Shown one piece after another: positions 1 to 15,170 of a DNA stretch of 64,000 bases. Position 1 is the first letter of the stretch, and each line of letters begins with the position of its first letter. The stretch lies in NCBI RefSeq assembly GCF_933775445.1, contig NC_065874.1:31876501-31940500 (forward strand), written 5' to 3'. Below the pieces are notes generated by a model. That model saw only the letters and a program-made list of their open reading frames with translations. It ran no database searches and was not told the origin of the DNA. A program made the position numbers and the translations under genes. The stretch is from Argentina anserina (lineage: Eukaryota > Streptophyta > Magnoliopsida > Rosales > Rosaceae).

Positions 1-781
1 TGATCTTGTTTAATGATCCTTCAATCCATGCCATTTTCTAGCAAGCTCTCTTGTTCCTTGCCGTTAATTCATTATCAATAATTGCTGGTTTTACCATTCT
101 AAAGGAGCTAAAGATCGAATAGGGAAAGGACATAAGAAACTCGAACTGAGAAAAGTCTTCATACTTTCATATTAAATTTAGTCGATCGTATTCGCATTGA
201 GCAGATTCCTCAGAGATATATAAAATATGGCAGCAGGCAGCATGGCAAATTGGCAACAATTCTCAATTCACAATCATCGAGAATAATTGACAATTCAAGC
301 TTGCTACGCTGAATCGTTCATCTCATTGTGAGACTTTTGCAACATCGTTCTCCTTATTAGTAATTTGATTTTACGTTCTATCAACTATTTTGGCACTATG
401 GCTTTGTTAGTTGTCCAGGAAGAACCCAAAACGAATATATTCTTGACAGAGCAAGATATTGAAATATTGGTCTCTAGCCATTTCCCTGCATGGTTTCTCC
501 ATCAAAACCCTACAAATTTCCAAAACAAATTAAACTCAGTGGTCCCTTAATAATAATTAAACAAATTACTATGTGTATTCTATTTGACTATCCTACTAGT
601 TCATTAACATAAAGGTTTCGGGTTATGCCCCTGCATGTAACCTTATTCAATCAATCTCTTAATTTGTCCTACTTTTAATTATAAACTATGCGTTAAAATT
701 CAATGCCATGAAATGTAATACTAGTCTTTTGGATTAGGTAATCTGCGGTGCCAACCCCTACACCCTCCATCCTTCTTCCTC
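1..781. other. Upstream intergenic DNA
   Basis: AT-rich sequence before the peroxidase gene. Short open frames here (for example 365-550) show no recognisable protein motif. I see no gene, RNA or repeat in this stretch. Confidence 0.6.
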
Positions 782-790
782 TATATATAC
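782..790 (+). promoter_or_regulatory. Putative TATA box of the peroxidase gene
   Basis: The motif TATATATAC lies about 75 bases upstream of the peroxidase ATG at 863, the usual distance for a plant core promoter with a short 5' leader. Position and motif are seen directly; promoter use is inferred. Confidence 0.55.
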
Positions 791-862
791 TTCTATTCCA
801 CCACAATTTTTTCTAACAAAACACATTTATCCACTGTCGTTCCGTTATTGGTTTTGAAAACA

Positions 863-3270
<2,408 letters not shown>

Positions 3271-5140
3271 TCCTCGGACATGGAGATGGAAAGCCGATCG
3301 TAAGCTAAAGCAAGCAAGCTGTGATTGATTAATCAGCCCGCAAGTTACTTGGGATGTAGTTCTTTTGAATTCGAAATTAATATTTCGATGGAGGTGTGTT
3401 TGAAAAATTACTGTTACCTTTAGGTAATCTTTCTGATCATTTAGATTGGAACCTTTCCATGAAATAAAATCTGTTGTACAATTTTCGGCCGCAAGCACAA
3501 GCACCGGTACATGTGCCAGTGAATTAGTCATCTAGCTAGTAATTATGTGAAAAAAAATTCCATTGATTTGGCATGCCATCACAAATGCACCCAAAAAAGG
3601 TAATTTTCATCACAGTAAGTGGTCGATCAGTAAAAGTCATCTCAACTATAAGATCCAATTTTGTAAGACGCATATAGATGCAGATCATGGTACTTCATGC
3701 ATGGTATATTACAACACTAGGATCAGTCTCTAGCTATACCAAGCTAGATGAATGACAGGATCATCACAGATTAATGAGAAGTTTCATGACTTTCATCAAT
3801 TCCTTAATGAATAGAAATAGGTTGGGCTAGGCCCACCTTTTGAATGGCCTTACTACCACTTCAGGTACCCAACTCCATGAATGATGCGACTCCTAAAATT
3901 AATTTTCGGTCATGTTTAGTGTACAACTTGAGCCCATGTGAAAACTTTAGTAAGAGTAACCTGTTTAATTAGTCTTGAGGAATCAATTAATTTGAAATTG
4001 TGAATCTACTCTTCAACACGATGCAAGTTTTCAATTGTACGTGCAGGCATGAGTAGGCGAGTAGCTAGCACCTCATATGACTTTGTTGAACAAAGCTGAA
4101 TTATATAAAACAACGGCACTGTACGAATCAATTAATATTGTATGTTTATGGTATTTAGTATCTATGAAACCTCATGGGAGACTATTGCATGTTCACATCC
4201 AACTAATTAGAAATAGTCAATGCTACAAACATTAATGGAGAATCTCAATCAGAACTTAAAATCTATTTTAACTAGTATCGACTTGTGTAAATTTTTACGA
4301 ATTACACAATCACTTAAAAAAACTTGTTAGTTTTAGTTAATCTACTTCCCATTACCTACAATCTTTACCTGATTTTCTAAATTTTGTTTTATTTTTCTTT
4401 CGTGGTTTACCATATTATCTCTCCCACATATTATTTTCTCTATTTTGGAGATTTCAAAAATTTAGTGAAACTGTTGGTACTAACTAAAGTCACACTTCTC
4501 ATTATAGTAGTGAAAATATCTTAGCTAGTTGAAATAAATGTTAATGTAATTTGTCCAAATAAGTGATGATACAATCAACTGATAATCAATATGCAATCAC
4601 ACTCACTTATTCAATGACTAATTTTTTGCATGGTACCAGCATTCGAGGGTGGGTAGATATAAAGTTGAAAAATATTATAATCGAAGAAGCAAATAGCAGA
4701 TTAGAGAGGAACCACAATATTAGCATGATCGACAACAATATAAATCATAAGATCGCAACATTAATAGATCTACAAATAAACTCTGAATTGCAATGAACTC
4801 TAAGAAAGTTGAAGAACTAATTACACATGTGACTCGCACAATATCAGTACAAATAATTATAAAGTGTGTGAAATATGCTCTCTCGTAAATTTTCAAAAAT
4901 TGAATAATTCCCGTTAATCAGAAGTGCGCATCAGTGCTTTAAATCCTCCACCTCAAATTAGTGATTAAATTTCAAACGTGGGGATTCACGACCATCACCC
5001 CTTTTGTCTCCCTCTAACTAGTTTTTATAAGGTTTCAGGCCTTTGTTTTCAGTTGCACAGACTAACATGCATGTACTAATTAAACTTCATTAAAGTCTAG
5101 GTCAAGCCCACACGTGCAATGGACAATTTTGCCGGTGTAT
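3271..5140. other. Intergenic DNA downstream of the peroxidase
   Basis: AT-rich non-coding sequence. The first few hundred bases are the peroxidase 3' UTR region, with AATAAA-like sites near 3460-3470. The frame at 4563-4796 has no recognisable motif. I see nothing else here. Confidence 0.5.
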
Positions 5141-5144
5141 ATCT

Positions 5145-7653
5145 TTGTAAACCCTAATGAGAATACCAAACTAAACTATAGCACTACGATTTCACAATCT
5201 TTGGAATTCTGCAACCACACGAACTCCTGGATATATAAGAGCCAGAGCTATACATAAAAACCTTAGATCATAGCTCCGAAATTTCGAATAATAAAAATTT
5301 AAATTTGAAGTCATGAAAATTCTAAAAAACAATCTCAAATATATTGAAATCATCTTATAATAACAGTGTATCGAAACTGAGTCCACATCACAACTTAATC
5401 GATTTGAATAATACATAACAAGTTTATACCTCAGTAAAAATCACTCAATCCTCACCGTAAACAGAAGAAAGAAATCTTCAGAGTAAGCCCTCCGAATATA
5501 TTAATCATCACATGCAGAACTATCTCCTACACCATCTAATGGTACACCGGGATTGCAAACACAAACCCGGTAAGTTTGTCAGCCTGTATGAGTAAACCAA
5601 CAGTATAACATACATCACATACAAAGGAAATATGACAGATAACATTTAAAGACAAACGTACTCATGTGACACTGGACAACCCATTTGTTACCCAATATCA
5701 TTTAAAAATATGTGTAATCATGAGATACTGGGCAACTTATCTGTTACCCAAAATCATTTAAAAATATAGGTACTCATGAGACCTAGGCAACCCATCTGTT
5801 ACCCCTCATGCAGTACACCGACAGACACTGGGCAACCCATCTGGTTACCCAAAATCATTTAAAACATGGGTACTCATGAGACCTAGGTACCCATCTGTTA
5901 CCCCTAATGCAATACACCGACACACATTGGGCAACTCATCTGTTACCCAATATCACTTAAAAACATGGGTACTCATGAGACCCAGGCAACTCATATGTTA
6001 CCCCTCATGCAGTACACTGGCAGACAGACTAGAGCTTTAACTGAATCGTAACCAACACCCGGCCAAAGTTTGGTTCTGATTATTAACAACAACGTCCGAA
6101 GACCAGAAAACGTTTTAACAAGACTCAATGTTAAAACCACGTACAATATAACAATCAACACATGTTTTATGTACTACAACCAAGCGACTCTTTTACAACA
6201 ATATAAATATCGTCACCACATTATAATCTCATTTTTTAAAATAAGGACTGTAACATATATAATATAGTAACCCATATATATGTATCGTATTTATTATTTT
6301 TGTACACATGCACAACCCACTATATTATATAGATGTCACAGTTCACTCTTTTTAAGAAATCGTAAATACGAGTCACCGCCAATGATAGACTTGTCATAAT
6401 GAGATTTACTCACATTCACCATAGTCCATAATCACTAAAACCTTTTAAAATCATTTATTAAAATAGTGTTTCACTTACCAATGAACCGTAAATAATCAAG
6501 TTCACGTAATTTAAAGAAAAACATATTTTTAGAACAAATTTTATAAGCTAGTGATGCAATGACTATGTTAACAACTCAAACTAAATTAAATAACTATAAC
6601 ACTACTTCAAACATGATGATCATTGTGAGGTTACTCACTTTATTTTCTGCGTGCAACTTCCACGACAACAAGAGTGATTTTCTCACTCGTTTCATCGGTC
6701 ACCTAATAGCATTATAAAGTGCTTAGAAAATGATACGTAAAATCTCAGGTGACGATTCATTACAGTTGAACACTGTTAACAAAACATTGTTCATGAAACA
6801 CTGTTCATGCACCGCCACCATTCCGGTGACCACCGATGATCACCATAATCTAAACAACATTTCCAATGACTTTCTAGTTGACACCAAAGTCTAAATCGAA
6901 TGCTAAACAGTCCAATCTACGAAGAACATAAAATCGGCACTATTCACAGACTTTAGAAAAAGGAATCGTCGATTCTCCTTGTGTGTTTTGAAGATAAAAT
7001 TGTTTTAGTGGGTTGATATATATCCTACAAGCTTCTAAACACAAAAATAATCACCTTAATTGGTTGTCGGAGGAGGGAGTTCTCCTCACTTCTTCAAATG
7101 GAACAGTCGTATTGTTTCTTCCTTTTTGGGCTTCCAACAGCTCGAATCTCTCCCAAACATTAACTCATATTGGTAGGGGACGAAGAGATGGTTCCAACGC
7201 CACCGGTCTCACTCAATTCCATCGTCGGACAACGGAGATATGGCCGGAAAAAGATTCGACAACAAAGAGAGAAAAATCAGGTGAACAGTAACCGAGCTAA
7301 TTTTAGAAAAAAAAACTTATTTTCTGATTTTTAATCTCCTATTTTTCCTTTTATACTCTTTCCAAAAGCGGAAATTAAACTTCTGTTGCTAGAAAGTTTC
7401 ACATACAACATCTGATTAAAGCGTGGCGCGTTTACGAACTCGTATTGACGAACTCTACGACTTTCATGAATGAAGTTTTCTGAGATTCCTAACGGATAAA
7501 AAGTCAACTCTTGATCCCTTATGGTAATGTTTCTGAGTATAAATCGCTCGAACACTTTCGTTTTCTCCCTCGTATTATATAATCGGATTACCACCAATTT
7601 AAATATCTCTGAACGATAATTAGAAAATAATTATAAATTTTTGGGATATTACA
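5145..7653 (-). repeat. LTR-like retrotransposon tract, antisense
   Basis: Read on the minus strand, the tract starts at 7653 with TGTAATATCCC, which has the form of an LTR 5' end. It contains a promoter-like region and a tandem-repeat block (5659-6030) and may end near 5149 in TTTACA. No coding domain is present, so it could be a solo LTR or a truncated copy. I could not find a 5-bp target duplication, and the left edge is uncertain. LTR identity is inferred from terminal form and general appearance. Confidence 0.45.
5659..6030. repeat. Tandem repeat block with ACCCATCTGTTACCC units
   Basis: Several imperfect copies of a unit of roughly 60-120 bases alternate two sub-motifs: ACTCATGAGACCTAGG followed by CAACCCATCTGTTACCC, and CACTGGGCAACCCATCTG followed by GTTACCC and AAAATCATTTAAAA. 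Copies differ by point changes and small indels. The block lies inside the LTR-like tract. Confidence 0.75.
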
Positions 7654-7730
7654 TAGTGAGCTTAATTAAGTTTATATATTGCATTTATATTAATTGGAAG
7701 AGGATATATATTTATACACACGAAACTTTT

Positions 7731-8288
7731 CAGGTGCGGACGTCCACAACATGCAGATTCCGCTATTTTGGTGACCGACGACGCAGAATGTGCCAACTGC
7801 ACTTCCCTCCTCCACGCGCTTCTGTCTGTGCCGGCCGGAATTTGTACAGAAACTTGAAATTTCAAGATTGGGTCGCTAGAATCGCCGAATTCGTACGGTG
7901 CTTACGTCCGCACCTGTAACGAACTGTATATATATTGTATATACACCAGTTTTGGTGCGGATTTCCATTTTTGCACCAGTTTTCAATCGAATTTACTCAT
8001 CTTCACCATCTAGTATCTAGATAATACTGTGTAGATCATCTATGCAAAATTTCAGCCAATTTGGTAATCGTTAAAACCCTTAAATTTTCATTTTTCTGTT
8101 AAAAACATAAACGGTTCATGTTTGATAGAATTATGTCTGTCTATTTGTTTTTCGAGTTTGAGGTCCTTAACGATTACCAATTGGCTGAAATTTTGTAGAG
8201 ATGATCTATACTATTATCTAGATACTAGACGGTGAAGATGAAAAAACATTCCATCGAAAAATAGTGTAAAAATGGAAATCCGTACCTG
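7731..8288. mobile_element. Foldback / MITE-like element with nested palindromes
   Basis: The outer ends CAGGTGCGGA (7731) and TCCGTACCTG (ending 8288) are near-perfect inverted repeats. Two palindromic parts lie inside. One is 7731-7916, bounded by CAGGTGCGGACGT and ACGTCCGCACCTG. The other is 7954-8286, whose arms of about 120 bases (7954-8083 and 8168-8286) are inverted copies around an 85-base loop. No transposase frame is present and I found no clean target duplication, so it may be one 558-bp element or two adjacent ones. Confidence 0.65.
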
Positions 8289-8468
8289 AGAAAAAAATAA
8301 TATATAGTACGTATATGAGAAACGAGATTAGGTTTCCTAAGTAACTTTAGTACATTAACTGAAAAAACAATCCTCTTAATAAAACATTTGAAAAGTATGG
8401 ATTTGAGAAATTTATGTTAGATTCCCCAATTTGTGTGCTTCTTCATATATTTCTAAGAGGAGTGTTAA

Positions 8469-8699
8469 GCATCTCACGTCATATTGACACATCAATAATT
8501 AAAATTATATAAAAATATCATTTTAAATGAAAAGACAATGATATTTTTAGTTTTAAATTATTATAAAAATATTTTTTTTCTTTTTATCATTTCTTCTTTT
8601 TATCACAATAATGTTTTTAAAATATAATTTAAAAAATTATAATTTACGAAAATATGCTTGAAATATGTTTGTGCACGCGCAATATATATATATATATAG
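8469..8699. repeat. Left arm of an inverted repeat flanking the pararetrovirus
   Basis: Its reverse complement aligns, with divergence and small indels, to 16923-17172. The best core is 18 identical bases, AAAATATGCTTGAAATAT here and its complement on the right, next to GTGCACGCG and its complement CGCGTGCAC. Outer parts share CTCACGT and a TGACRTRA-like segment. The inner end is a TA microsatellite (8682-8698). It is either one half of a palindromic element split by insertions, or one of two opposite copies of a repeat family. Confidence 0.65.
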
Positions 8700-9072
8700 A
8701 CAAAATATATTTATTTTTTAAATTCAGACGATATAAGGTAACTACAACATTTATGAAATGAAATATTCTTTTGGTTTAAGATGAAACTTTTGATAAGATT
8801 CTTTTGGTTTTTTTTTCTGAAATAGAATATTTTTTTATTAGGGTATAATCGATTTAAGGGAATATGTAAGGTAACAAATGTTATTTTTCCTAGAGTATAA
8901 AAATCTTAATTAATACCATATTTAATACAATTATTCTATGGTAATATTTCTAGTGATAAATATGTTAAGATTCATTACTTTCTTATTTAATTAATTTAAA
9001 TTTACGATTAATTAATAACTATAATTAATTAATACAATTACCATATAGGCACTCCACACACACATGCATATA
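8700..9072. other. AT-rich spacer between left arm and viral left end
   Basis: About 370 bases, strongly AT-rich, with no open frame or recognisable motif. It ends in a short ATATAT run directly abutting the viral primer-binding-site remnant. It has no inverted counterpart after the virus. Confidence 0.5.
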
Positions 9073-9082
9073 TATCAGAGCC
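9073..9082 (+). other. Remnant of the tRNA-Met primer-binding site
   Basis: TATCAGAGCC matches the 3' part of the conserved caulimovirid primer-binding sequence TGGTATCAGAGC. The expected first bases are missing here and a TGGT lies at the other end of the viral unit (16917-16920), so the genome was split within this site. Confidence 0.7.
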
Positions 9083-9118
9083 GTAAGAGTTGTAAATAAT
9101 CAATCTCTGCTTTTTAAA

Positions 9119-9259
9119 ACTTCTTAGTCCCCAGGTGGAGGCTCTGCCTCCTAAGCGTGGATCCTAAGTCGATCTATTTATTAACACTTCTCAATCCCCG
9201 ATTGGAAGGCCTAGCCTCCTAGAGTGGTCCTTGAGTTGAATCTTTAAATCCTCTATTTA
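9119..9259 (+). repeat. Duplicated hairpin-forming segment in the viral leader
   Basis: Two imperfect direct copies of about 65-75 bases (about 9119-9180 and 9186-9259). Each runs ACTTCT..TCCCC, then a GC-rich pairing core (GGAGGCTCTGCCTCC at 9137-9151 in the first; AGGCCTAGCCTCCT in the second), then a GTGG..CCTnAGT segment and TATTTATT. Each core can fold on itself. Confidence 0.65.
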
Positions 9260-9512
9260 TTGTGCTACTTGTTTGTTTTTCTGCTTCTATTCTTAAGACT
9301 TTAGGAATTTACTTCTTTTTACTGGGTTTCTGGGTTTCCTTCTTCTCCAACCAAACAGTAAGTTTTCCAGGTCCAAACACTAAGTCCCAAGTGAGGCATG
9401 AGCGGATGCGGCATGAGCGGAGCAGAGAAGAGTGTTACCCTTAGGTCTAAGTATTCTGAAGTCAATTCTCTACCATTTTAAGTCTAGTACCAGATCCCTT
9501 CCACGTAGCACA

Positions 9513-12500
9513 ATGAGCAGACTTTTTAGATCCAATTCAGTCTCCTCTCGAGGGTCTAGTTTCTCCTTGAATAGGATCTCAGACATTGTTAATGAAGAAC
9601 AGATCGAATACCAGTCAAATGATAATATTGACCCTAATGATTGGAACATACCCAGAGTACCTACCAGTGAAATTTATAGGAAAAAATGGAATCTTGCAGC
9701 CTTTAAAGGAGAACATCACATTAAATCAGTAGAACAAGTTTACGCCTTGAGTAAACAACATGAAACTTGCCAACTTCTCAGTCCAGATTCAATTAAAAAA
9801 CATCAGAAAGATGGTCACCATTTCCTTCATATTGGCTTAGTTCAAATTGGTATTAAACCTTTAACAAGACTTGGTCTTAATGCCTCTATTCTCTTATGTC
9901 TAAGAGATGCAAGATTTAACAACTTCACTGATAGTACCCTTGGTCTAATCGAGTCAAGTCTTTTTAATGGACCAGTTCACTTTAATTGTTTCCCAGACTT
10001 TTCAATCAGCCTAAGTGACCCTCATATCTTAAAAACTTTAACTTTAAACATTAAAACCTCAGGATACAATATCCTTGAAGGAACCCAACCACTTGCTTTA
10101 ATCTACCGAATCCATTACAAAGTTACTGGCACAAATATGAATTTTCAAGCCATTAATAGAAGTCCTAAGAGCCAAACCTTGTTAATTCAAAGCAGTCAAA
10201 ATAATGCAACCATCACTGTCCCGCAAACTATCAGATGGTCGGATGTTCATCTTCCGGCTGAATGGTCTCTTACCAATGAATATCAACCAACAAATACTCA
10301 ACGCAATCTTTCTGATTTAGATTCTATTCGTCAATACAATGATGGAACTATAAGAATTAACTTCCAAAATTCAAAAATTAGCAGAACACCAAGAATTCAA
10401 GAAATAGGAAGTTCCTCTAGGCATTCTTTTGCCACTGCCAGGCAATCATTTGCCGGCTCAACCACTGCAGATTCTACGTCTCGCCGTGATCGTGACATAG
10501 AACTTGATAATGTCATCAGAGAAATTCGAATAAAAGAATTAGAAGAACAAGTTCAGAATTTAAGAATTAACAGTATACGGACAAATGAACAAGTCAGCTA
10601 CCCAAATTATAGTGAAACTGAAAATAATAATAATACAACTGTTGAAGAAAGACAAAACTCTCCAACATCCCCAACAGCTTCAGATTTTATTGTAGTTCCT
10701 CCAGAAAATCCTCATATAAATACGCTTAATCAACCATTCAAAATCGATTATCCTAAATTAGATACTCATTTGAAAGCTAAAGAAAATATCCTTAGAAGAA
10801 ACCTTTTTAGAATGAAATTTCCTTTTGAAAATCAAAGAAAACAATTATTTAAAGATTGGCAAGACTTGATGCAAAAAACAAAAAATGAAATATTCTTTCT
10901 TGAGTTCCTAGACCAATTAAATGGACATAAAAACATTCAGACTTTAACAAAAACAAAATGGCAAACTGTCCTTCCTAATTCAACTCAAACTAACACTATT
11001 TCCTCTAGTCATCCTCCTTCAGAAACTATAGTTTTTAATCATAAAACAAGCCCAGTTTTAGCTTCGCCTTTTAAAAATCCTTCTGATGATGCGAAAGTTA
11101 AGGAACTTAACCCAGATGCTAAGAAGATTATTGAACAAAATAATTACACAAATAATTACCTAATTACTATTGGAGAACAATTAGACAAAATAGAAACAAC
11201 ACTTGATCATGTTACATCTAAAGTTCATATTCTACCTAGCCCTAAAACAGAATCTCCAATAATTCATTTCAATAGTAAACCTATTGTCGCGCCTACAAAT
11301 TCAATCCAAAAAATAGAAAAATTATTAAAAAACCTAAAAAATGAACCAAGATCATCTAATACAATTTCTGTAATCAATACAAAACAAACTCTTGATTCCA
11401 CTTCTGATAGTGATTCAACCATAATTTCTCAATTAGACAAGGCATTCCAAACTTTAAATATTGATCGAATAATGCGACCAAAGAGGCAACATTTAAGAAA
11501 TTGGACCGAAAGGCCACTTCCAATAGACATCCAACCAAGCACTCATCCAAACACACAATTTGCAGTGTCTTCTGACAAAACATATGAATGGAATATTGAT
11601 AATTTATCAGAACAAGAGATATTAAATAAATTACATCACATGTCAATGGCAGCAAATAGTTACATCACAAATCACAACTTCACACAACCAGAAATTATTG
11701 ATATCCTATCCTCTGGGTTCACCGGAATGCTGCATTCTTGGTGGGAAAAACATCTCACCGCTGATGCAAGGTCCGATATTAAACATGCAATACAGTGTGA
11801 ACCAGATGGAACCCCAATCTTTGACGAACGTTGTAATATGGGGGTTTCAGATGCAATAAATACCTTATTCTATACAATCATTCAACATTTTATAGGTACT
11901 CCGAGTCATATCACCTCTCGAATTCATGATCAACTCAGTAACTTAAAATGCCCAACCTTAAGTGATTTTAAATGGTACAAAGATGTTTTCATATCCAGAG
12001 TAATGCTTCGAGATGATAGTAACCAGCCTTTTTGGAAAGAAAAATTCATAAATGGTCTTCCCAAACTCTTTGCACACAAAATTAGACAAGTCCTCAGTAA
12101 TGAAACATGATTTATTAATTATGATTCTTTAACCTATGGAAATATAATTACAGTTATACAAAAAGAAGACATGAAAATGTGTATTGATATGAAACTAAAT
12201 TCCCAACTAAAATCAGAAAAGAACATAGCCAAGTATGAATTAGGAAACTTCTGTGAACAGTATGGTTTACCTTCTTTACCTCCCTCTAGAAGGAGAAAGT
12301 CATCCAATAAATTTATTCATCATTCCAGGTCTAGTCGTCACAAACCCTATTTCCAAAGAAAAGAAAATTTTGAACCAGACAAATTTTATTCAAAAAATAA
12401 GCCAAAGAAAAATTGGAACAAAAACCGGAAACCTTACTCAAAGAAAAGATCTTTTGATAAAAGTAAAACGAAGTGTTTTAAATGTCATAAAACCGGACAC

Positions 12501-15170
12501 TTTGCAAATGAATGTCAGGTTAAAACTACAATAAACCAATTAACACTTACACCAGTTGAAAAAGAGAATCTGATTAAAGTTTTAGAATTAAGAAATACAG
12601 ATTCAGAGAATGACATGAGTGAAGATATTAGGTCTTTATCAGGATCCTCTTTTTCAGAATCAGAAGAAGGATCTTCCCCCTCTCAAAAAATCACCTTTGG
12701 CTGCAACGATGCTTGTTGTAAAACAATTAATGTCCTCTCTAAACAAGAAGAACAACAAGAATTATTAATTGATTTAATTGCTAGAATTGATAACCCTGAC
12801 TTAAAAACTGAGTACCTCAAAAAACTAAAAAAATTAATTACCCAAGAAGATGTTAGTAAAACTCCCTCACCAAAAGTCAGCCTTACCTCAACCTTTGATA
12901 GGTTCAATAGAAGTAAAAAGGAAATCACCATCCAAGATTTACAACAAGAGATTAAGAACATTAAAATAGAAATTCATACTTTACAACAATCTCATTCTAA
13001 GCTTATGGACGACAATATAAATATCAAACAAGAATTAAATATTATTAAAATAAATGAGGCATTTTCTAACTTAGAAAGTCCGCCAGTTAATGAAATATTA
13101 GATGAAGAAAATAAAATACCAAAAGATGAAGAAGTTTCTGAACACAATATTCTTAGTGTTATTAATCATATTCAACTAAAAAAATGGTATACTACTATCC
13201 AACTTAGGATAAAAGACTTTGAACTCACAACAATAGCCCTTGTAGATTCTGGAGCCGACCTCAATTGTATCCAAGAAGGTTTAATACCTTCAAAATATTT
13301 TGAAAAATCTAAAGAATCCCTCAGTTCAGCAAATGGTTCAAAAATGAATATTAAATATGAAATTCCTAGAGCACATATTTGCCAGAATAAAGTTTGTTAC
13401 AAAACATCATTTGTCCTAGTAAAAAACCTAACTGATAGGCTCATCTTAGGTCTACCATTCATTACCTTAATTTACCCTTTCCTTGTTACTTATGATGGGA
13501 TCATTACTTACCCTTTTGACGAACCGGTCAAATTTAATTTTCTTTCAAATCCTGAAATTCATACTCTAAAGGCACTACAAGAAAATTCAGTTACAAAAAC
13601 TATCAATCGTATCCAGACAAAAAATAAACAAATTAGTTTTCTCAAAGAAGAAATTAATTTTAAAAGAATTGACAACCAACTTCAAGACACCACTCTTCAA
13701 AGTAAAATTAAAAATTTCGAAGAAAAAATAATTAAAGAACTGTGTTCTGATCTTCCTACGGCATTTTGGCATAGGAAAAAACATATCGTTTCATTGCCTT
13801 ATATAAAAGAATTCAACGAAAGTAATATCCCTACCAAAGCTAGACCAATACAAATGAACCATGAAATCATGGAGTTTTGCAAAAACGAAATTAATGAATT
13901 ACTCAGAAAAAAAATAATTCGACCTAGTAAATCTCCTTGGTCATGCGCCGCCTTTTATGTTCAAAAAAGTGCTGAGCTTGAAAGGGGTACTCCTCGTCTA
14001 GTCATCAACTATAAACCTTTAAATACAGTTTTGGAATGGATCAGGTACCCTATTCCCAACAAAAGAGATTTAATCAATAGACTAAATAAATCAGCAGTTT
14101 ATAGTAAATTTGATATGAAATCAGGATTTTGGCAAATCCAAATCAATGAAGCTGATGAATATAAAACTGCATTTGTTACTCCTTTCGGCCATTATGAATG
14201 GAATGTGATGCCATTTGGTCTTAAGAATGCTCCCAGTGAATTCCAAAATATTATGAACGACATTTTTAATCCTTACAGTCATTTTTCAATTGTTTACATC
14301 GATGATGTCCTAATCTTCTCTCAGTCTATTGATCAACATTGGAAACATCTACACCAATTCTTTTCTATTATAAAAAACAATGGTTTAGTAGTATCTGCTT
14401 CAAAGATAAAGCTATTCCAGTCAAACATTAGATTCCTAGGATTTAACATCCACCATTTACAGATCCAACCCATTAACCGAGTTATCCAATTTGCAGATAA
14501 ATTTCCAGATGTCATACTAGACAAGACCCAATTACAAAGATTTCTTGGATCATTAAATTACATAGCGGATTTTTATCAAAACCTCCGAAAGAAATGCAAA
14601 CCCTTATTTGACAGGCTAAATAAAAATCCTCCTCCATGGACCCTTACTCATACATCTATAGTCAAAGAAATCAAAAGTCATGTTAAAACATTGCCGTGTT
14701 TAGGAATTCCCCTTCCAGAAGCTTTTAAAATAGTTGAAACTGACGCTTCAGACATAGGATATGGTGGTATACTTAAACAACGAATTTCTCCTACTCATCC
14801 TGAACAAATTGTCCGTTTCCATTCCGGAGCCTGGAACCCGGCCCAATCTAATTATAGTACGATAAAAAAAGAAATTTTATCTATTGTCTTATGTATCAGT
14901 AAATTTCAAGATGATTTACTAAATCAAAAATTCTTAGTCAGAGTTGATTGCAAAAGCGCAAAAGATGTCTTAGAGAAAGATGTTCAAAATATTGCCAGTA
15001 AACAGATTTTTGCCAGATGGCAAGGAATTTTAAGTATTTTTGATTTTGAAATTGCATTCATAAAAGGAAGTGATAATCATATACCAGATTTCCTAACCCG
15101 AGAATTTTTGCAGGGTTCATCATGCGACGGTTCAACTCTCCCGGCTCCCACAGGGCCGGAAAAGAAATAG
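9513..15170 (+). pseudogene. Pararetroviral polyprotein (MP-CP-PR-RT-RH), one in-frame stop
   Basis: A single reading frame of about 1886 codons is broken only by TGA at 12108-12110; the frame before and after is the same. The ATG at 9513 is preferred because upstream codons in this frame lack an ATG. Domains in order: 30K-type movement-protein region about 9700-10200 (IGIKPLTRLGL, FPDFSISLSDP); a coiled-coil stretch about 10490-10590; coat-protein core about 11580-12210; a basic region with the CCHC knuckle CFKCHKTGHFANEC at 12474-12515; the aspartic protease DSG triad at 13245-13253; reverse transcriptase with YIDD at 14295-14306; and RNase H1 with TDAS at about 14739-14750. The stop falls at the end of the coat-protein core, so a normal full polyprotein cannot be made from this copy. 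A stop-separated second frame begins with ATG at 12171. Confidence 0.92.

Noticed and set aside
4563..4796. Plus-strand 77-aa frame downstream of the peroxidase
   Set aside because: No recognisable motif, and composition equals surrounding non-coding DNA.
5659..6030. Repeat array considered as CRISPR-like
   Set aside because: Units are imperfect, contiguous and without spacers, and the host is a plant.
7662..7865. Minus-strand 67-aa frame inside the foldback element
   Set aside because: It lies within a palindromic non-coding element and has no motif.
9432..9512. Polyprotein frame extended upstream of the ATG at 9513
   Set aside because: The extension opens at a GTG codon with no ATG; the first ATG in frame is 9513 and the leader before it is non-coding.
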